From Spirochaetota bacterium (GTDB lineage: Bacteria > Spirochaetota > UBA4802 > JAGODF01): 46,296 nucleotides of DNA. A program made the position numbers and the translations under genes. The notes beneath the pieces are model-generated. The model did no database searches and was not told where the DNA came from. It worked only from the letters and a program-made list of their open reading frames with translations. Of this stretch, positions 8,821 through 20,103 are shown one piece after another. The stretch's first letter is position 1. Each line of letters opens with the position of its first letter. Location: positions 1-46,296 of the forward strand of contig JARKUF010000042.1 of the NCBI GenBank assembly GCA_029974015.1, written 5' to 3'.

Positions 8821-10629
8821 ATGAATGTCCTGGTGATCAACTGCGGAAGTTCGTCCCTGAAGTACCAGCTCATCAATCTCGACAGGGAAGCCAACCTGCT
8901 TTCGGGGTCCATTTCCCGAATAGGACTCGACGGCGCGGAGCACGCCTTCGAGGGGCCCTCCGGGAAGAAGAAAATCTCCGTCCAGGCGAAGGACCATCTT
9001 GCGGCGGTGGACCTGGCCCTGAAGGAGGTTTTCGGGGGCGATACGGGGGCGGACCTGGCCGCCGTGGCCCATCGGGTGGGGCATGGCGGCGACAGATACC
9101 ACGGCCCGGTGGTTGTCGACGATGAGGTGAAAGCTGAGATCAGAAGGCTCATTCCCCTGATGCCACTGCACCATCCCGCCATGCTGGCGGGAATAGAGGC
9201 GTGCCAGAAGGCCCTCCCGAACATTCCCCATGTGGCGGTTTTCGACACTGCTTTCCACGGGACCATTCCCGAGGAGGCCGCCGTGTACGGCCTGCCGTAT
9301 GAATACTTTAAAAAGGGAATACGCAAATTCGGTTTCCACGGCAATTCCCATGAATATGTCGCCGCGAAAGCGGCGGAGTATCTGGAGCGGCCGCTCCACC
9401 GGCTGAACGTAATCACCTGCCATCTGGGGAACGGCTGCAGCGTCTGCGCGGTCCAGCGCGGCCGGTCTATCGACACGAGTATGGGGTTTGGACCGCTTCC
9501 GGGGCTAATCATGGGGACCCGGGCGGGAGACCTTGACCCGGGCGTTATACGATATCTTTGCGACACGGAGGGCCTCTCCGTGGCGGAGATTGACGACATC
9601 ATGAACAAAAAAAGCGGACTCCTGGGCATATCGGGAAAGAGCCCGGACATGCGGGAGGTCCTCGAAGCCGCCGAGGCGGGGGAGTACCGCGCCCTCCTGG
9701 CGGTCAAAGTATTTTGTTACAGAGTTAAGTTTTACATCGGGGCATATACGGCCGCCCTGGGAGGGGTCGACGCAATCGTATTCACCGGAGGCATTGGCCA
9801 AAACAGCCGCGGCATTCGTGCGCGCTCACTCCAGGGTCTGGAGCGCATTGGCGTCGCTGTGGACACCGTAAAGAATGAGCGCTGTGCCGTGAACGCGGAA
9901 ACACCCGTGGTCGACATAAGCGCCCCGTGGTCCCGCGTTTCCATCCTCGCTGTGGCCACGGACGAAGAGCTGATGATCGCCCGGCAGTGCGCGAAGGCCA
10001 TGGACTACAAAAAATCGGTGCACCGTACCATGATGGACATGGACCGCCGCCCCATCCGTGTTTCCGTCTCGGCCCACCACGTGCACCTCAGCCGCGGCGA
10101 TGTGGAGGCGCTTTTCGGGAAGGGGCATACCCTCACGGAAAAGACGCGCCTTTATCAGGACAGCGAATTCGCGTGCGTGGAGACGGTGAACCTCATCGGA
10201 AAACGGGGCCGTGTCGATGGCGTGAGAATTTTGGGCCCTGAGCGGGCGAAAACCCAGGTGGAGATTTCGCGCACTGAGGAATTTAAGCTGGGTATCGACG
10301 CTCCCATTCGTGATTCCGGCGACCTGAAAAACAGCCCCGGTATTGTCCTCGAAGGTCCCGCCGGAAAAGTGGAGCTGCCGGAAGGCGTCATCTGCGCCAT
10401 GCGCCACATCCACATGTCCCCTGCCGATGCGGTGGAGTTCGGCGTGCAGGACAGGGACATAGTGATGGTGAGAATGGAAAGCGAAAGGGAGCTTATCTTC
10501 GGCAATGTAATGGTGCGCGTCAAGCCCGAGTACAGGCTGGAGATGCACATTGACACCGACGAGGCAAATGCCGCCGAGCTTTCGCCCATATCGCAGGGAT
10601 ATCTGGTGAGAATCGAAGGGAGGGGGTGA
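8821..10629 (+). CDS. Acetate kinase-PduL phosphotransacylase fusion
   Basis: One polypeptide carrying both steps that turn acetyl-CoA into acetate and ATP. Residues 1-393 are a complete acetate kinase: VINCGSSSLKY, VAHRVGHGG, FDTAFH, GFHGNSHEYV, CHLGNG, GTRAGDLDPG, FTGGIGQNS and ATDEE hold the substrate and nucleotide residues. After a short charged linker (394-410), residues 411-602 form a PduL-type phosphotransacylase, with zinc-binding histidines in SAHHVHLS and MRHIHMSPADA, and both halves of its duplicated barrel. PduL is unrelated to the classical Pta enzyme. The fusion would pass acetyl phosphate between sites in one protein (inference). There are no microcompartment genes nearby, so a housekeeping fermentative role is likely. 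ATG at 8821 with AAAGGAGG 5 bases upstream. Confidence 0.93.
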   Translation: MNVLVINCGSSSLKYQLINLDREANLLSGSISRIGLDGAEHAFEGPSGKKKISVQAKDHLAAVDLALKEVFGGDTGADLAAVAHRVGHGGDRYHGPVVVDDEVKAEIRRLIPLMPLHHPAMLAGIEACQKALPNIPHVAVFDTAFHGTIPEEAAVYGLPYEYFKKGIRKFGFHGNSHEYVAAKAAEYLERPLHRLNVITCHLGNGCSVCAVQRGRSIDTSMGFGPLPGLIMGTRAGDLDPGVIRYLCDTEGLSVAEIDDIMNKKSGLLGISGKSPDMREVLEAAEAGEYRALLAVKVFCYRVKFYIGAYTAALGGVDAIVFTGGIGQNSRGIRARSLQGLERIGVAVDTVKNERCAVNAETPVVDISAPWSRVSILAVATDEELMIARQCAKAMDYKKSVHRTMMDMDRRPIRVSVSAHHVHLSRGDVEALFGKGHTLTEKTRLYQDSEFACVETVNLIGKRGRVDGVRILGPERAKTQVEISRTEEFKLGIDAPIRDSGDLKNSPGIVLEGPAGKVELPEGVICAMRHIHMSPADAVEFGVQDRDIVMVRMESERELIFGNVMVRVKPEYRLEMHIDTDEANAAELSPISQGYLVRIEGRG

Positions 10630-10674
10630 TATGCTGTTTCATTGTATGGCACAACTCTGTTACAGGATGACGCG

Positions 10675-12588
10675 ATGAACCTTCTCATCAGGCCGACCGC
10701 ACTGGCTTATCTGGCTTTCGATATCGTCCTTATCGCGGCTTCCTGGACGATATCCCGTGCGCTTTTTACCTTTGGTATCTCTTTCCCGACGGGCATCCAT
10801 GATGTTACGGCCCTGGGTGTGATGGGCGCGTCTTTCATCGTTCCCTTCCTTGCAGGGCGCGTGTACGGCGTCCTCTGGAGCCATTCCTATGTTAAAGATG
10901 TCTACAGACTCCTGCTGGCCTGCGCTGCCGGAGCGTTATTTTTCATTGGGGGATTGGCCATGGCCGGGGTCCCCGCGCCGCCGTCAATGGCGCTCCTTGC
11001 CGCCCTCATCGCCTCGGGTCTGGCAGTGCTGTACCGCATGATAATCCGTGATTTTCTTCCACGGCTTCGGCGCGGCCCCGCGTCTCATGGCGGCTTTTTC
11101 ACCATCGGCCAGCTTCCCCGGGAAAAGAAGATACTCATCATAGGAGCCGGAGAGGCCGGACGGCTGGTCCTGTCGGAATTTCACCGGCGCGGCATCGACC
11201 GCCACATAGCCGGCTTCGTCGACGACGACCCCGGCAAGGCGGGGATGATCATCAACGGGAAGAAGGTCTTCGCGACGACGTCGAAGCTCCCGCAGGTGGT
11301 CCGGGACAGGGGAATCAACGAGGCGATCATAGCCTTCCCTTCGGCGTCCCGGGGGACCGTGAACCGCGTAATAGCCCTGGCCCGCCGCTTTGACCCGTCC
11401 CTGCCGGTGAAGATACTTCCGCCCCACACGAAGCTCTTTGAAAACCCCCTCACTCCTGACCTCCGGGAAATCGGCATCACCGATATCTTAGACCGGGAGG
11501 AGATTTCCCTGGACACCGAAGCCATGGAGCGCACCTTCGCAGGGAAGACCGTTCTGATCACAGGCGCCGGGGGGAGCATCGGCTCCGAGCTCTGCAAACA
11601 GATTTTAAAATTCCGCGTGAAGAAGCTCGTGGCGCTGGGGCGCGGCGAGCATTCCATCTATACCCTGGTGCGCTCGCTCACCGAGTATCTTGCCTACCAG
11701 GAGGACAAACCGGAAATGGATTACCGCGTCGCCGACGTGCGCGACGCCGCCATGCTGGAAACGATTTTCGCCTCGGTGAAGCCGGACCTGGTCTTCCACG
11801 CCGCGGCCCACAAGCATGTTCCCCTCATGGAGTTCAATGAGGCCGAGGCGGTGAGGAACAATGTCGGGGGCGCACGGAATGTCCTTGAGGCTTCGGCGCG
11901 GCACGGCGTTGGGCGCTTCGTTCTCGTGTCCACTGACAAGGCCGTCCGCCCCGTGAACGTTATGGGGGCCACGAAACGGGCAGCGGAAATACTGGCCCTG
12001 CAGTACTGTCGGGAAAAGGGGCTTCCCGCGGCCATCGTGCGTTTCGGGAACGTCATCGGAAGCCGGGGATCCGCGATACCGCTTTTCAGGGAGCAGATAG
12101 AGAGGGGAGGGCCGGTCACGGTGACCCACCCTGAGGTGACGCGCTTCTTTATGTCGATCCCCGAGGCGGCCCTCCTTGTTCTCAACGCCGCCGCCTACTC
12201 CGAGGGAGGTGAGATATTCGTCCTCGACATGGGACGCCAGTACAGGGTGATGGAAGTGGCTGAAAGCCTCATCAGGCTTTACGGCCTGGAGCCCGGGAGG
12301 GACATCGCCATCGAGATTACGGGATTGCGTCCCGGCGAAAAAATGTACGAGGAGCTCTCATATGGGGAGAACGAGCTTGCCCCCACGGGAAACAGGAAGA
12401 TACTGGTTTTGAAAAACGAGGGGGCTTCCCGGTGCGCTGACGCCATCGAGCGCTTCCTTGCCGGGTTGGAACATGTCCACGAAAAATCTCCCCGGGAGGT
12501 CAGGGAGGCACTTCGCCTCCTGGTGCCCGAGTACGCTTTCGAGGGAGAGGAGCTCCCCCGGCGCGACCCGGGGAGGCTGGCCACCTGA
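10675..12588 (+). CDS. Membrane nucleotide-sugar 4,6-dehydratase (WbpM/PglF/CapD type)
   Basis: Extended SDR enzyme of the polysaccharide-synthesis group, probably acting on a UDP-N-acetylhexosamine as the first step to a rare amino sugar for surface glycans. Four N-terminal membrane helices (about residues 5-120) are followed by a CoA-binding-like Rossmann domain (ILIIGAGEAGR) and the catalytic SDR domain (VLITGAGGSIGSE). The active-site segment STDKAVRPVNVMGATKR shows Met in place of the usual Tyr, as expected for this group. The ATG at 10675, preceded by AGGA, places the first helix at the N-terminus; a TTG at 10642 is less likely. No other glycan genes are adjacent. Confidence 0.92.
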   Translation: MNLLIRPTALAYLAFDIVLIAASWTISRALFTFGISFPTGIHDVTALGVMGASFIVPFLAGRVYGVLWSHSYVKDVYRLLLACAAGALFFIGGLAMAGVPAPPSMALLAALIASGLAVLYRMIIRDFLPRLRRGPASHGGFFTIGQLPREKKILIIGAGEAGRLVLSEFHRRGIDRHIAGFVDDDPGKAGMIINGKKVFATTSKLPQVVRDRGINEAIIAFPSASRGTVNRVIALARRFDPSLPVKILPPHTKLFENPLTPDLREIGITDILDREEISLDTEAMERTFAGKTVLITGAGGSIGSELCKQILKFRVKKLVALGRGEHSIYTLVRSLTEYLAYQEDKPEMDYRVADVRDAAMLETIFASVKPDLVFHAAAHKHVPLMEFNEAEAVRNNVGGARNVLEASARHGVGRFVLVSTDKAVRPVNVMGATKRAAEILALQYCREKGLPAAIVRFGNVIGSRGSAIPLFREQIERGGPVTVTHPEVTRFFMSIPEAALLVLNAAAYSEGGEIFVLDMGRQYRVMEVAESLIRLYGLEPGRDIAIEITGLRPGEKMYEELSYGENELAPTGNRKILVLKNEGASRCADAIERFLAGLEHVHEKSPREVREALRLLVPEYAFEGEELPRRDPGRLAT

Positions 12589-12619
12589 GCCTTAAAAGCA
12601 GTCTTCTTCCCGGCCCACC

Positions 12620-14089
12620 TCAAGAAACGCTTCTCACCGTGTAGATAACCACCGGTTTTTCTTTTCCTTTCACCCGGATGGGATCGTGGCCGACAGCTTC
12701 CACGCGCCCCTTTACGTATTCGTAACTGTGCTCCGAGATGACGATGACGTTTTTTCCCGCGACTGAACAGAGCCGCGCTCCGAGGTTGACCGCGTCCCCT
12801 ATCACCGTGCGGTCGAGGCGCTCGCCGGAACCCATGTTGCCCGAGATCATTTCCCCGGTGTTTATGCCGATTCCGACGGCGACCCCGATGGAGGGGCCGG
12901 AATATTTTTCCTTCATGCTGCGGCGGATTTTGTCAGCGGCCCTCAGGGCCCGGAGCACCATGTCGTCCCCCTCGAACACAGCCATGAGTTCGTCGCCCAC
13001 GAATTTGTCTATGTCGCCTCCAAATTCGTGGATTATAGAGCCCTGGAGGTTCATCACCTCATTGAGGACTCGCATAACGTCTTCGGGGTCGCGGTTTTCC
13101 GAGAAAGAGGTGAAACCGCGGATGTCGGAGAAAAGCACCGTCATGGTTTTCTTTTCGCCTCCCAGGGTAACTTCCCCCTCTTCGCGCACATGCTCCAGGG
13201 TGGACTTCGAAACGAAGCGGGCGAGTTTGAAGCGCTCCCTGAGGCCGTCTATCATGGCATTGATCTGCATGCCCAGTGTGCCGATCTCGTCTTTTCCTCC
13301 GGCGGTTATTTTTGTCTTGAAGTCGCCCCTGCCAACGCCTTCCACGATGGTGCCGATATGGTAAATGCGGCGAATGACGAAATGCCGGAGAAAGACGAGT
13401 ATAGACAGGGAGAGTACAAGGACCACGGCCCCGTAGATTGCCGCGGAAATGAAGATGTTTTTTCGCACCGATGCAAAGGCCTGGTCAAGGGAGGACGATA
13501 TTCGGATTACCCCGCGGACCGTATGGTCCCGGCCATGGCAGGGAGCGCAAATGGAAAAATTTTTAAGTGGCTTATAGAAGATAACGCTTTTGCCCTTCGC
13601 GGAAAAATCGTCAATAATAATGTCTTCGGTGGTTTTGACGGCGCGGAAAAAATCAAGGTCGGTGATTTTGTTTTCTTTCAATAATCTTTTAGTAGGCTTA
13701 AAAACCACAGAACCCAGGTTTCGGTTTACCTTCCTGAGCGTCCTGTTGTCGGAGAATGCCGTTTGGCCGTCAGCACGGTAGAGGCGTACGTCCCCTATCG
13801 TTTTAATCCGGGCAAGGTCGCGGAAGAGGTCCACTGCGATGGGGGCCTCCCCGGCGAGCATGCTGTTTTTCACGGCCGTGAAAAGGACATTGCTTTCCGC
13901 CAGTATGGCCCCCCGGCGCGATTCGATGATTGCGGAGTTCAGTGTTTTGAGGAAATAATATACGGTAATTCCAATTCCAAGGGACAGAATGGACAGGACC
14001 ATGATTGTAATGCGCACCGATATCCGGTTGAAAAATCCGGCCCTTTCCGGTTTGCCTCCATCAGGTACCGCCATTGCGCGCGTCTCCAT
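12620..14089 (-). CDS. Adenylate/guanylate cyclase with haem-motif sensor and HAMP
   Basis: Class III nucleotide cyclase anchored in the membrane. Order: helix about 24-46; extracytoplasmic sensor about 47-210; second helix about 211-235; HAMP about 236-290; cyclase domain about 305-485. Metal-binding Asp residues sit in FSDIRGF and KFVGDELMAVF, and the IGDAVNLGARL block carries the transition-state Asn and Arg, so the domain looks active; cAMP is the likely product. The sensor contains SICAPCHGRD at residues 179-188, a CXXCH motif that would bind c-type haem after export, suggesting redox or gas sensing. Start ATG at 14089 lacks a clear ribosome site. It follows the TetR gene by 27 bases, so the two are probably co-transcribed. 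Confidence 0.9.
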   Translation of the reverse strand: METRAMAVPDGGKPERAGFFNRISVRITIMVLSILSLGIGITVYYFLKTLNSAIIESRRGAILAESNVLFTAVKNSMLAGEAPIAVDLFRDLARIKTIGDVRLYRADGQTAFSDNRTLRKVNRNLGSVVFKPTKRLLKENKITDLDFFRAVKTTEDIIIDDFSAKGKSVIFYKPLKNFSICAPCHGRDHTVRGVIRISSSLDQAFASVRKNIFISAAIYGAVVLVLSLSILVFLRHFVIRRIYHIGTIVEGVGRGDFKTKITAGGKDEIGTLGMQINAMIDGLRERFKLARFVSKSTLEHVREEGEVTLGGEKKTMTVLFSDIRGFTSFSENRDPEDVMRVLNEVMNLQGSIIHEFGGDIDKFVGDELMAVFEGDDMVLRALRAADKIRRSMKEKYSGPSIGVAVGIGINTGEMISGNMGSGERLDRTVIGDAVNLGARLCSVAGKNVIVISEHSYEYVKGRVEAVGHDPIRVKGKEKPVVIYTVRSVS

Positions 14090-14116
14090 TGTAATGTCAT
14101 TGTGCCGCCGGGGCGG

Positions 14117-14719
14117 TCATTTTTCAAAAAGCGAAATAACATATCGCGTGAGCTTCGATGGTTCCAGGCCGATGGGGTCCATCGCTTCCAGGAGTCCGGC
14201 GCTTAAAAAAATGATCTGGGCTATCCTGGCCATGAATTCGGAGTCGAACTCTTCGCGGTTCACTGGCGGAAGGTACGCCGTACCGCTTTCCTTGGTCTGG
14301 ATTACCAGTTTTCGGTAAAGGTCCAGGTGGTTGCGGAAAAAGCTCTGGATGGGCTTACGCATCTTCTCGTCCTGGAGCCCGTATAGAATCAGGTTTACGA
14401 ATACCTTGATGTTCGCTTCGTTCAGCACGAAGCGTTCGATGCCCAGAAGTGTGGAAAGGAAAAATTTGTCCTGTTCCAGATGTGGATTGTTGGCTATGGC
14501 CAGATGGTCCTGCTCTATCTGGGTAAAAAATTCCAGGATGAGCTCCTCGTAAAGGGCTTCCTTTGTCGGGAAATAATACCTCAATCCCCCCTTGGATATT
14601 CCGGCCTCATCGGCCACATCCTGCATGGAGATATAAGAATAGGCATACCTGTCAAGGCGGCGTTTCAGGGCATCGATGATGCGTTTTTTCTTAAAAGCAA
14701 TTTTTTCTGGTTTTTTCAT
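14117..14719 (-). CDS. TetR-family transcriptional regulator
   Basis: One-component repressor with an N-terminal helix-turn-helix (YISMQDVADEAGISKGGLRYYF, about residues 23-44; only part is needed to recognise it) and an all-helical ligand domain of about 140 residues. About 200 residues is normal. I placed the start at ATG 14719, with GGGAGGT 12 bases upstream; an in-frame ATG at 14830 would add 37 residues that do not look like family sequence. Two palindromes just upstream (14741-14767, 14797-14814) are candidate operators, which would make it autoregulatory and probably controlling the cyclase gene after it. Confidence 0.88.
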   Translation of the reverse strand: MKKPEKIAFKKKRIIDALKRRLDRYAYSYISMQDVADEAGISKGGLRYYFPTKEALYEELILEFFTQIEQDHLAIANNPHLEQDKFFLSTLLGIERFVLNEANIKVFVNLILYGLQDEKMRKPIQSFFRNHLDLYRKLVIQTKESGTAYLPPVNREEFDSEFMARIAQIIFLSAGLLEAMDPIGLEPSKLTRYVISLFEK

Positions 14720-14740
14720 AGGACCGGTCGACCTCCCGCC

Positions 14741-14767
14741 GTTGTATCGGATATGTCCTTCTACAAC
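14741..14767. promoter_or_regulatory. Candidate TetR operator 1
   Basis: GTTGTA and TACAAC flank an approximately symmetric core GGATATGTCC. The site lies between the proposed ribosome site of the TetR gene and its upstream region, where a repressor would block transcription. Confidence 0.3.
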
Positions 14768-14796
14768 CGGAACTGACCCTTGGACTGGCTGTTTCA

Positions 14797-14814
14797 GCGG
14801 ATTAATAAATCCGC
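14797..14814. promoter_or_regulatory. Candidate TetR operator 2
   Basis: GCGGATT and AATCCGC are perfect 7-base arms around AATA, a size and symmetry typical of TetR-family operators. It is about 80 bases upstream of the TetR start codon. Nothing else in the region explains it. Confidence 0.35.
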
Positions 14815-14972
14815 CTAATTGCCGTCCCATGCTACCAGAGTATTTGGCAACCGCCTTTGCAGGTCAAGAGTATTTTTTCTCCCCCCTTCCCCTGGTCCGC
14901 TTCGCATAGAAGACAATTTTGGGAAAAATGCAACAAATTTATCATGTAATGAGTATTATTGAAATACCATTT

Positions 14973-15191
14973 GGCACCCTCTAATAATTAGTCTTACCCG
15001 CCCGCCTTCGGCGGGCGGGTAAGACTAAGTCCTGAGTATGCCAGTAGTTACAATTTATGGGAAACTCAAAAATTTAATTTTTAGAGGTTCCCTTTTAAAA
15101 GTTCCCATGATTCGTAACTACTGGCGTACCAGGGACCTGGGTTTTCCCGCCAGCCAAAAGCGAGCGGAAAACCCAGGTATTAGAGGTTGCC
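14973..15191. repeat. Palindromic mobile-like element, copy A (composite)
   Basis: The ends are inverted repeats: GGCACCCTCTAATA at 14973-14986 and TATTAGAGGTTGCC at 15178-15191 match at 13 of 14 positions. Inside are a 19 bp perfect hairpin with a 3-base loop (14988-15028), an inverted repeat of about 23 bases (15041-15063 with 15102-15124) and an imperfect GC-rich hairpin (15136-15177). An internal TTTTAGAGGTTCCC at about 15080-15093 looks like another element end, so this may be two nested copies. No coding capacity. It fills most of the gap between the TetR and STAS genes; the rest of that gap (14831-14972, 15192-15326) shows nothing clear. Confidence 0.7.
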
Positions 15192-15326
15192 ATTTGTTGA
15201 TACCGTAGCTCGAGCGGGGCAGTAAAAAAATGATTGAATAAAAAGCTCCTCTGTGATTTTTTACTGCAAGGCTTCCATATTAATGCCGCAACGATATTCG
15301 CGGCGGACATGAACGGGGTTGACACA

Positions 15327-15626
15327 ATGGACTATACCATAAGACAAGATGCGGCAACAATGACAATTACAATAAACGGCCCCCTGGAGCTCCACTCCAT
15401 CAAGGAGTTCCAGAAGAAGGTGATTGAGCTTAATTCCGGCGAACAGAAAGACATTATTATCGACCTCGCCGGCGTCGACTACATCGATTCCACCGGCATC
15501 AGCGTCCTTATTATGCTCAGCCGTCAGCAAAAGGAGAAGGGGAAACTTCTGAAAATCGATAATCCGACACAGCGGGTTTTAAGCCTCCTAGAATTAAGCT
15601 CCCTTTCCGAGCTCCTCCCCACATAG
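15327..15626 (+). CDS. STAS-domain anti-sigma factor antagonist
   Basis: A 99-residue single STAS domain of the SpoIIAA/RsbV type. It shows the opening strand MTITINGPLEL and the phosphorylation loop VDYIDSTGISVLIML, where a Ser or Thr of DSTG would be switched by an anti-sigma kinase and a SpoIIE-type phosphatase. Start placed at ATG 15327, directly before the domain; an ATG at 15309 is also in frame and neither has a strong ribosome site. No anti-sigma kinase gene is in the window. Confidence 0.88.
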   Translation: MDYTIRQDAATMTITINGPLELHSIKEFQKKVIELNSGEQKDIIIDLAGVDYIDSTGISVLIMLSRQQKEKGKLLKIDNPTQRVLSLLELSSLSELLPT

Positions 15627-15689
15627 CCGTATTTTTTAATCCTATCATCGGCGTTACGGCATCCGTACTGGTGGATGCTTGCGTCCCGC

Positions 15690-15717
15690 TTGCCCGCCGG
15701 TCCCCGGAAAATATAAT
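15690..15717 (+). promoter_or_regulatory. Promoter of the hom-thrC operon
   Basis: TTGCCC at 15690-15695 and a perfect TATAAT at 15712-15717 are 16 bases apart. Transcription would start near 15724, 70 bases before the hom start codon. Confidence 0.5.
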
Positions 15718-15735
15718 TTGACAAAAAGGCGAAAG

Positions 15736-15776
15736 CCCCGCCGAATAGGAATCCTTCGGCGCCTGTGCCGGGGCGA
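15736..15776 (+). promoter_or_regulatory. Leader hairpin upstream of hom
   Basis: In the predicted leader, CGCCGAA and TTCGGCG (7 bp, about 15740-15762) form a stem, and outer GCCCCG / CGGGGC blocks can extend it, ending a few bases before the AGGAGG ribosome site. It has no U-run, so it is not a standard terminator; it could influence ribosome access. No leader peptide rich in Thr or Ile codons is seen. Confidence 0.3.
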
Positions 15777-15793
15777 TGATCAGGAGGATCGAC

Positions 15794-19104
<3,311 letters not shown>

Positions 19105-19105
<1 letters not shown>

Positions 19106-20019
19106 TGAGAACCGGTTTGATAATATCCGGCGCTTCAAGACAGCGAAGCCCCGTCCGTGCCCTTTTGGCTTCCCTGGGTGCGCCGGGCCTCGGGCAGATG
19201 TATCTGGGGCGATTGTCCCGGGGTATACTGTTTTCGCTTTCTTCCTGTCTCGCCGCCCTCCTCATCCCTTTTGGCCTTCTTGTCCGCCCCGACAGGCCTT
19301 CCCTGATCATTGCTGTCTTCATGGCCTTTTTGTATATTGCCATCATCGCAGTTTGCCATCTGGATGCGGTCCTCGGGGCGAGGGCCATAAGGTCATTTTC
19401 GCCGGGGAAATATAATCATCCAAGGGCCTATCTCGTTTTTGCCCTGTGCACACTTCTTCTTCAGGCACTGGCCCTGCTGATTGCCGCCTCTTTTTATTCG
19501 GTGGCGATTGTTCGCACCGATGCTATGGAACCTTCGCTTTTTCGAGGTGAAGCGGTCCTCGTTGCCCGGGGGCCGGATATCCACTGGAAGGGCGGAGACG
19601 TCGTTGTATATGAAGACGGCGGGCTTCCGGGGCTTGGCCGCGTCGCGGCCCTGCCGGGGGACAGCGTGTTTGAATCACGGGGACGTCTGGCCGTCAATGG
19701 AGCATTCCTTTCCCTGGGTGTCTTTTTAGACCGCGACCTCGACTGCCTGGCCCTGCCGGCGACGGAGGACCTGTATTACGAAATCCACGGCGACCGCAGG
19801 TACGCCCTGCGGATCAACCTCGAAAAAAACAATCCGAACCACTCCGGTGCGGCGGTGAAAACGGTGGAAAAGGAGACCGTCGTTCTCTATTTCGACAACC
19901 GCATTACGCGAGACGCTCCTATCTTCAAGCCCAGGTCCTTCCTGAGGGGAAGGGTGGAAGGTATTTTGTATGGAAAAAGCCTGAGGAGGACGCTCCTGCC
20001 GCCATGGGACACTCCGTAA
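19105..20019 (+). CDS. Signal peptidase I-like membrane protein lacking the catalytic dyad
   Basis: The N-terminal part carries APGLGQMYLGRLSRG, a motif found before the helices of some large signal peptidases, and three membrane helices (about 40-60, 67-85, 108-130). The rest aligns with the S26 peptidase fold, but the catalytic block reads RTDAMEPSLFRGE where active enzymes have GSMxPTL, so the nucleophile Ser is Ala140. The Lys block reads LGRVAALPGD instead of IKRxxGLPGD, so the general base is Gly178. The C-terminal box of the family is also unclear. It should therefore not cleave signal peptides by the normal mechanism. Its ATG overlaps the stop of the preceding gene by one base, so it belongs to the thr operon. 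A complete lepB is at 38920. Confidence 0.8.
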
Positions 20020-20103
20020 TGGACGGAGCAGCGCCAATTATTCTTGACGAAAAGCAGAAGCGACTGGATACTTACCCAGGCTGACCGACGCCAGGAGGTT
20101 GAT

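Noticed and set aside
11605..12129. 174-codon open frame opposite the nucleotide-sugar dehydratase
   Set aside because: Shadow of a strongly supported gene; composition rich in Arg, Pro, Gly and His, as expected for an antisense frame.
14720..14830. 37-residue N-terminal extension of the TetR protein
   Set aside because: It covers the palindromes and the GGGAGGT ribosome site of the inner ATG and does not resemble TetR sequence.
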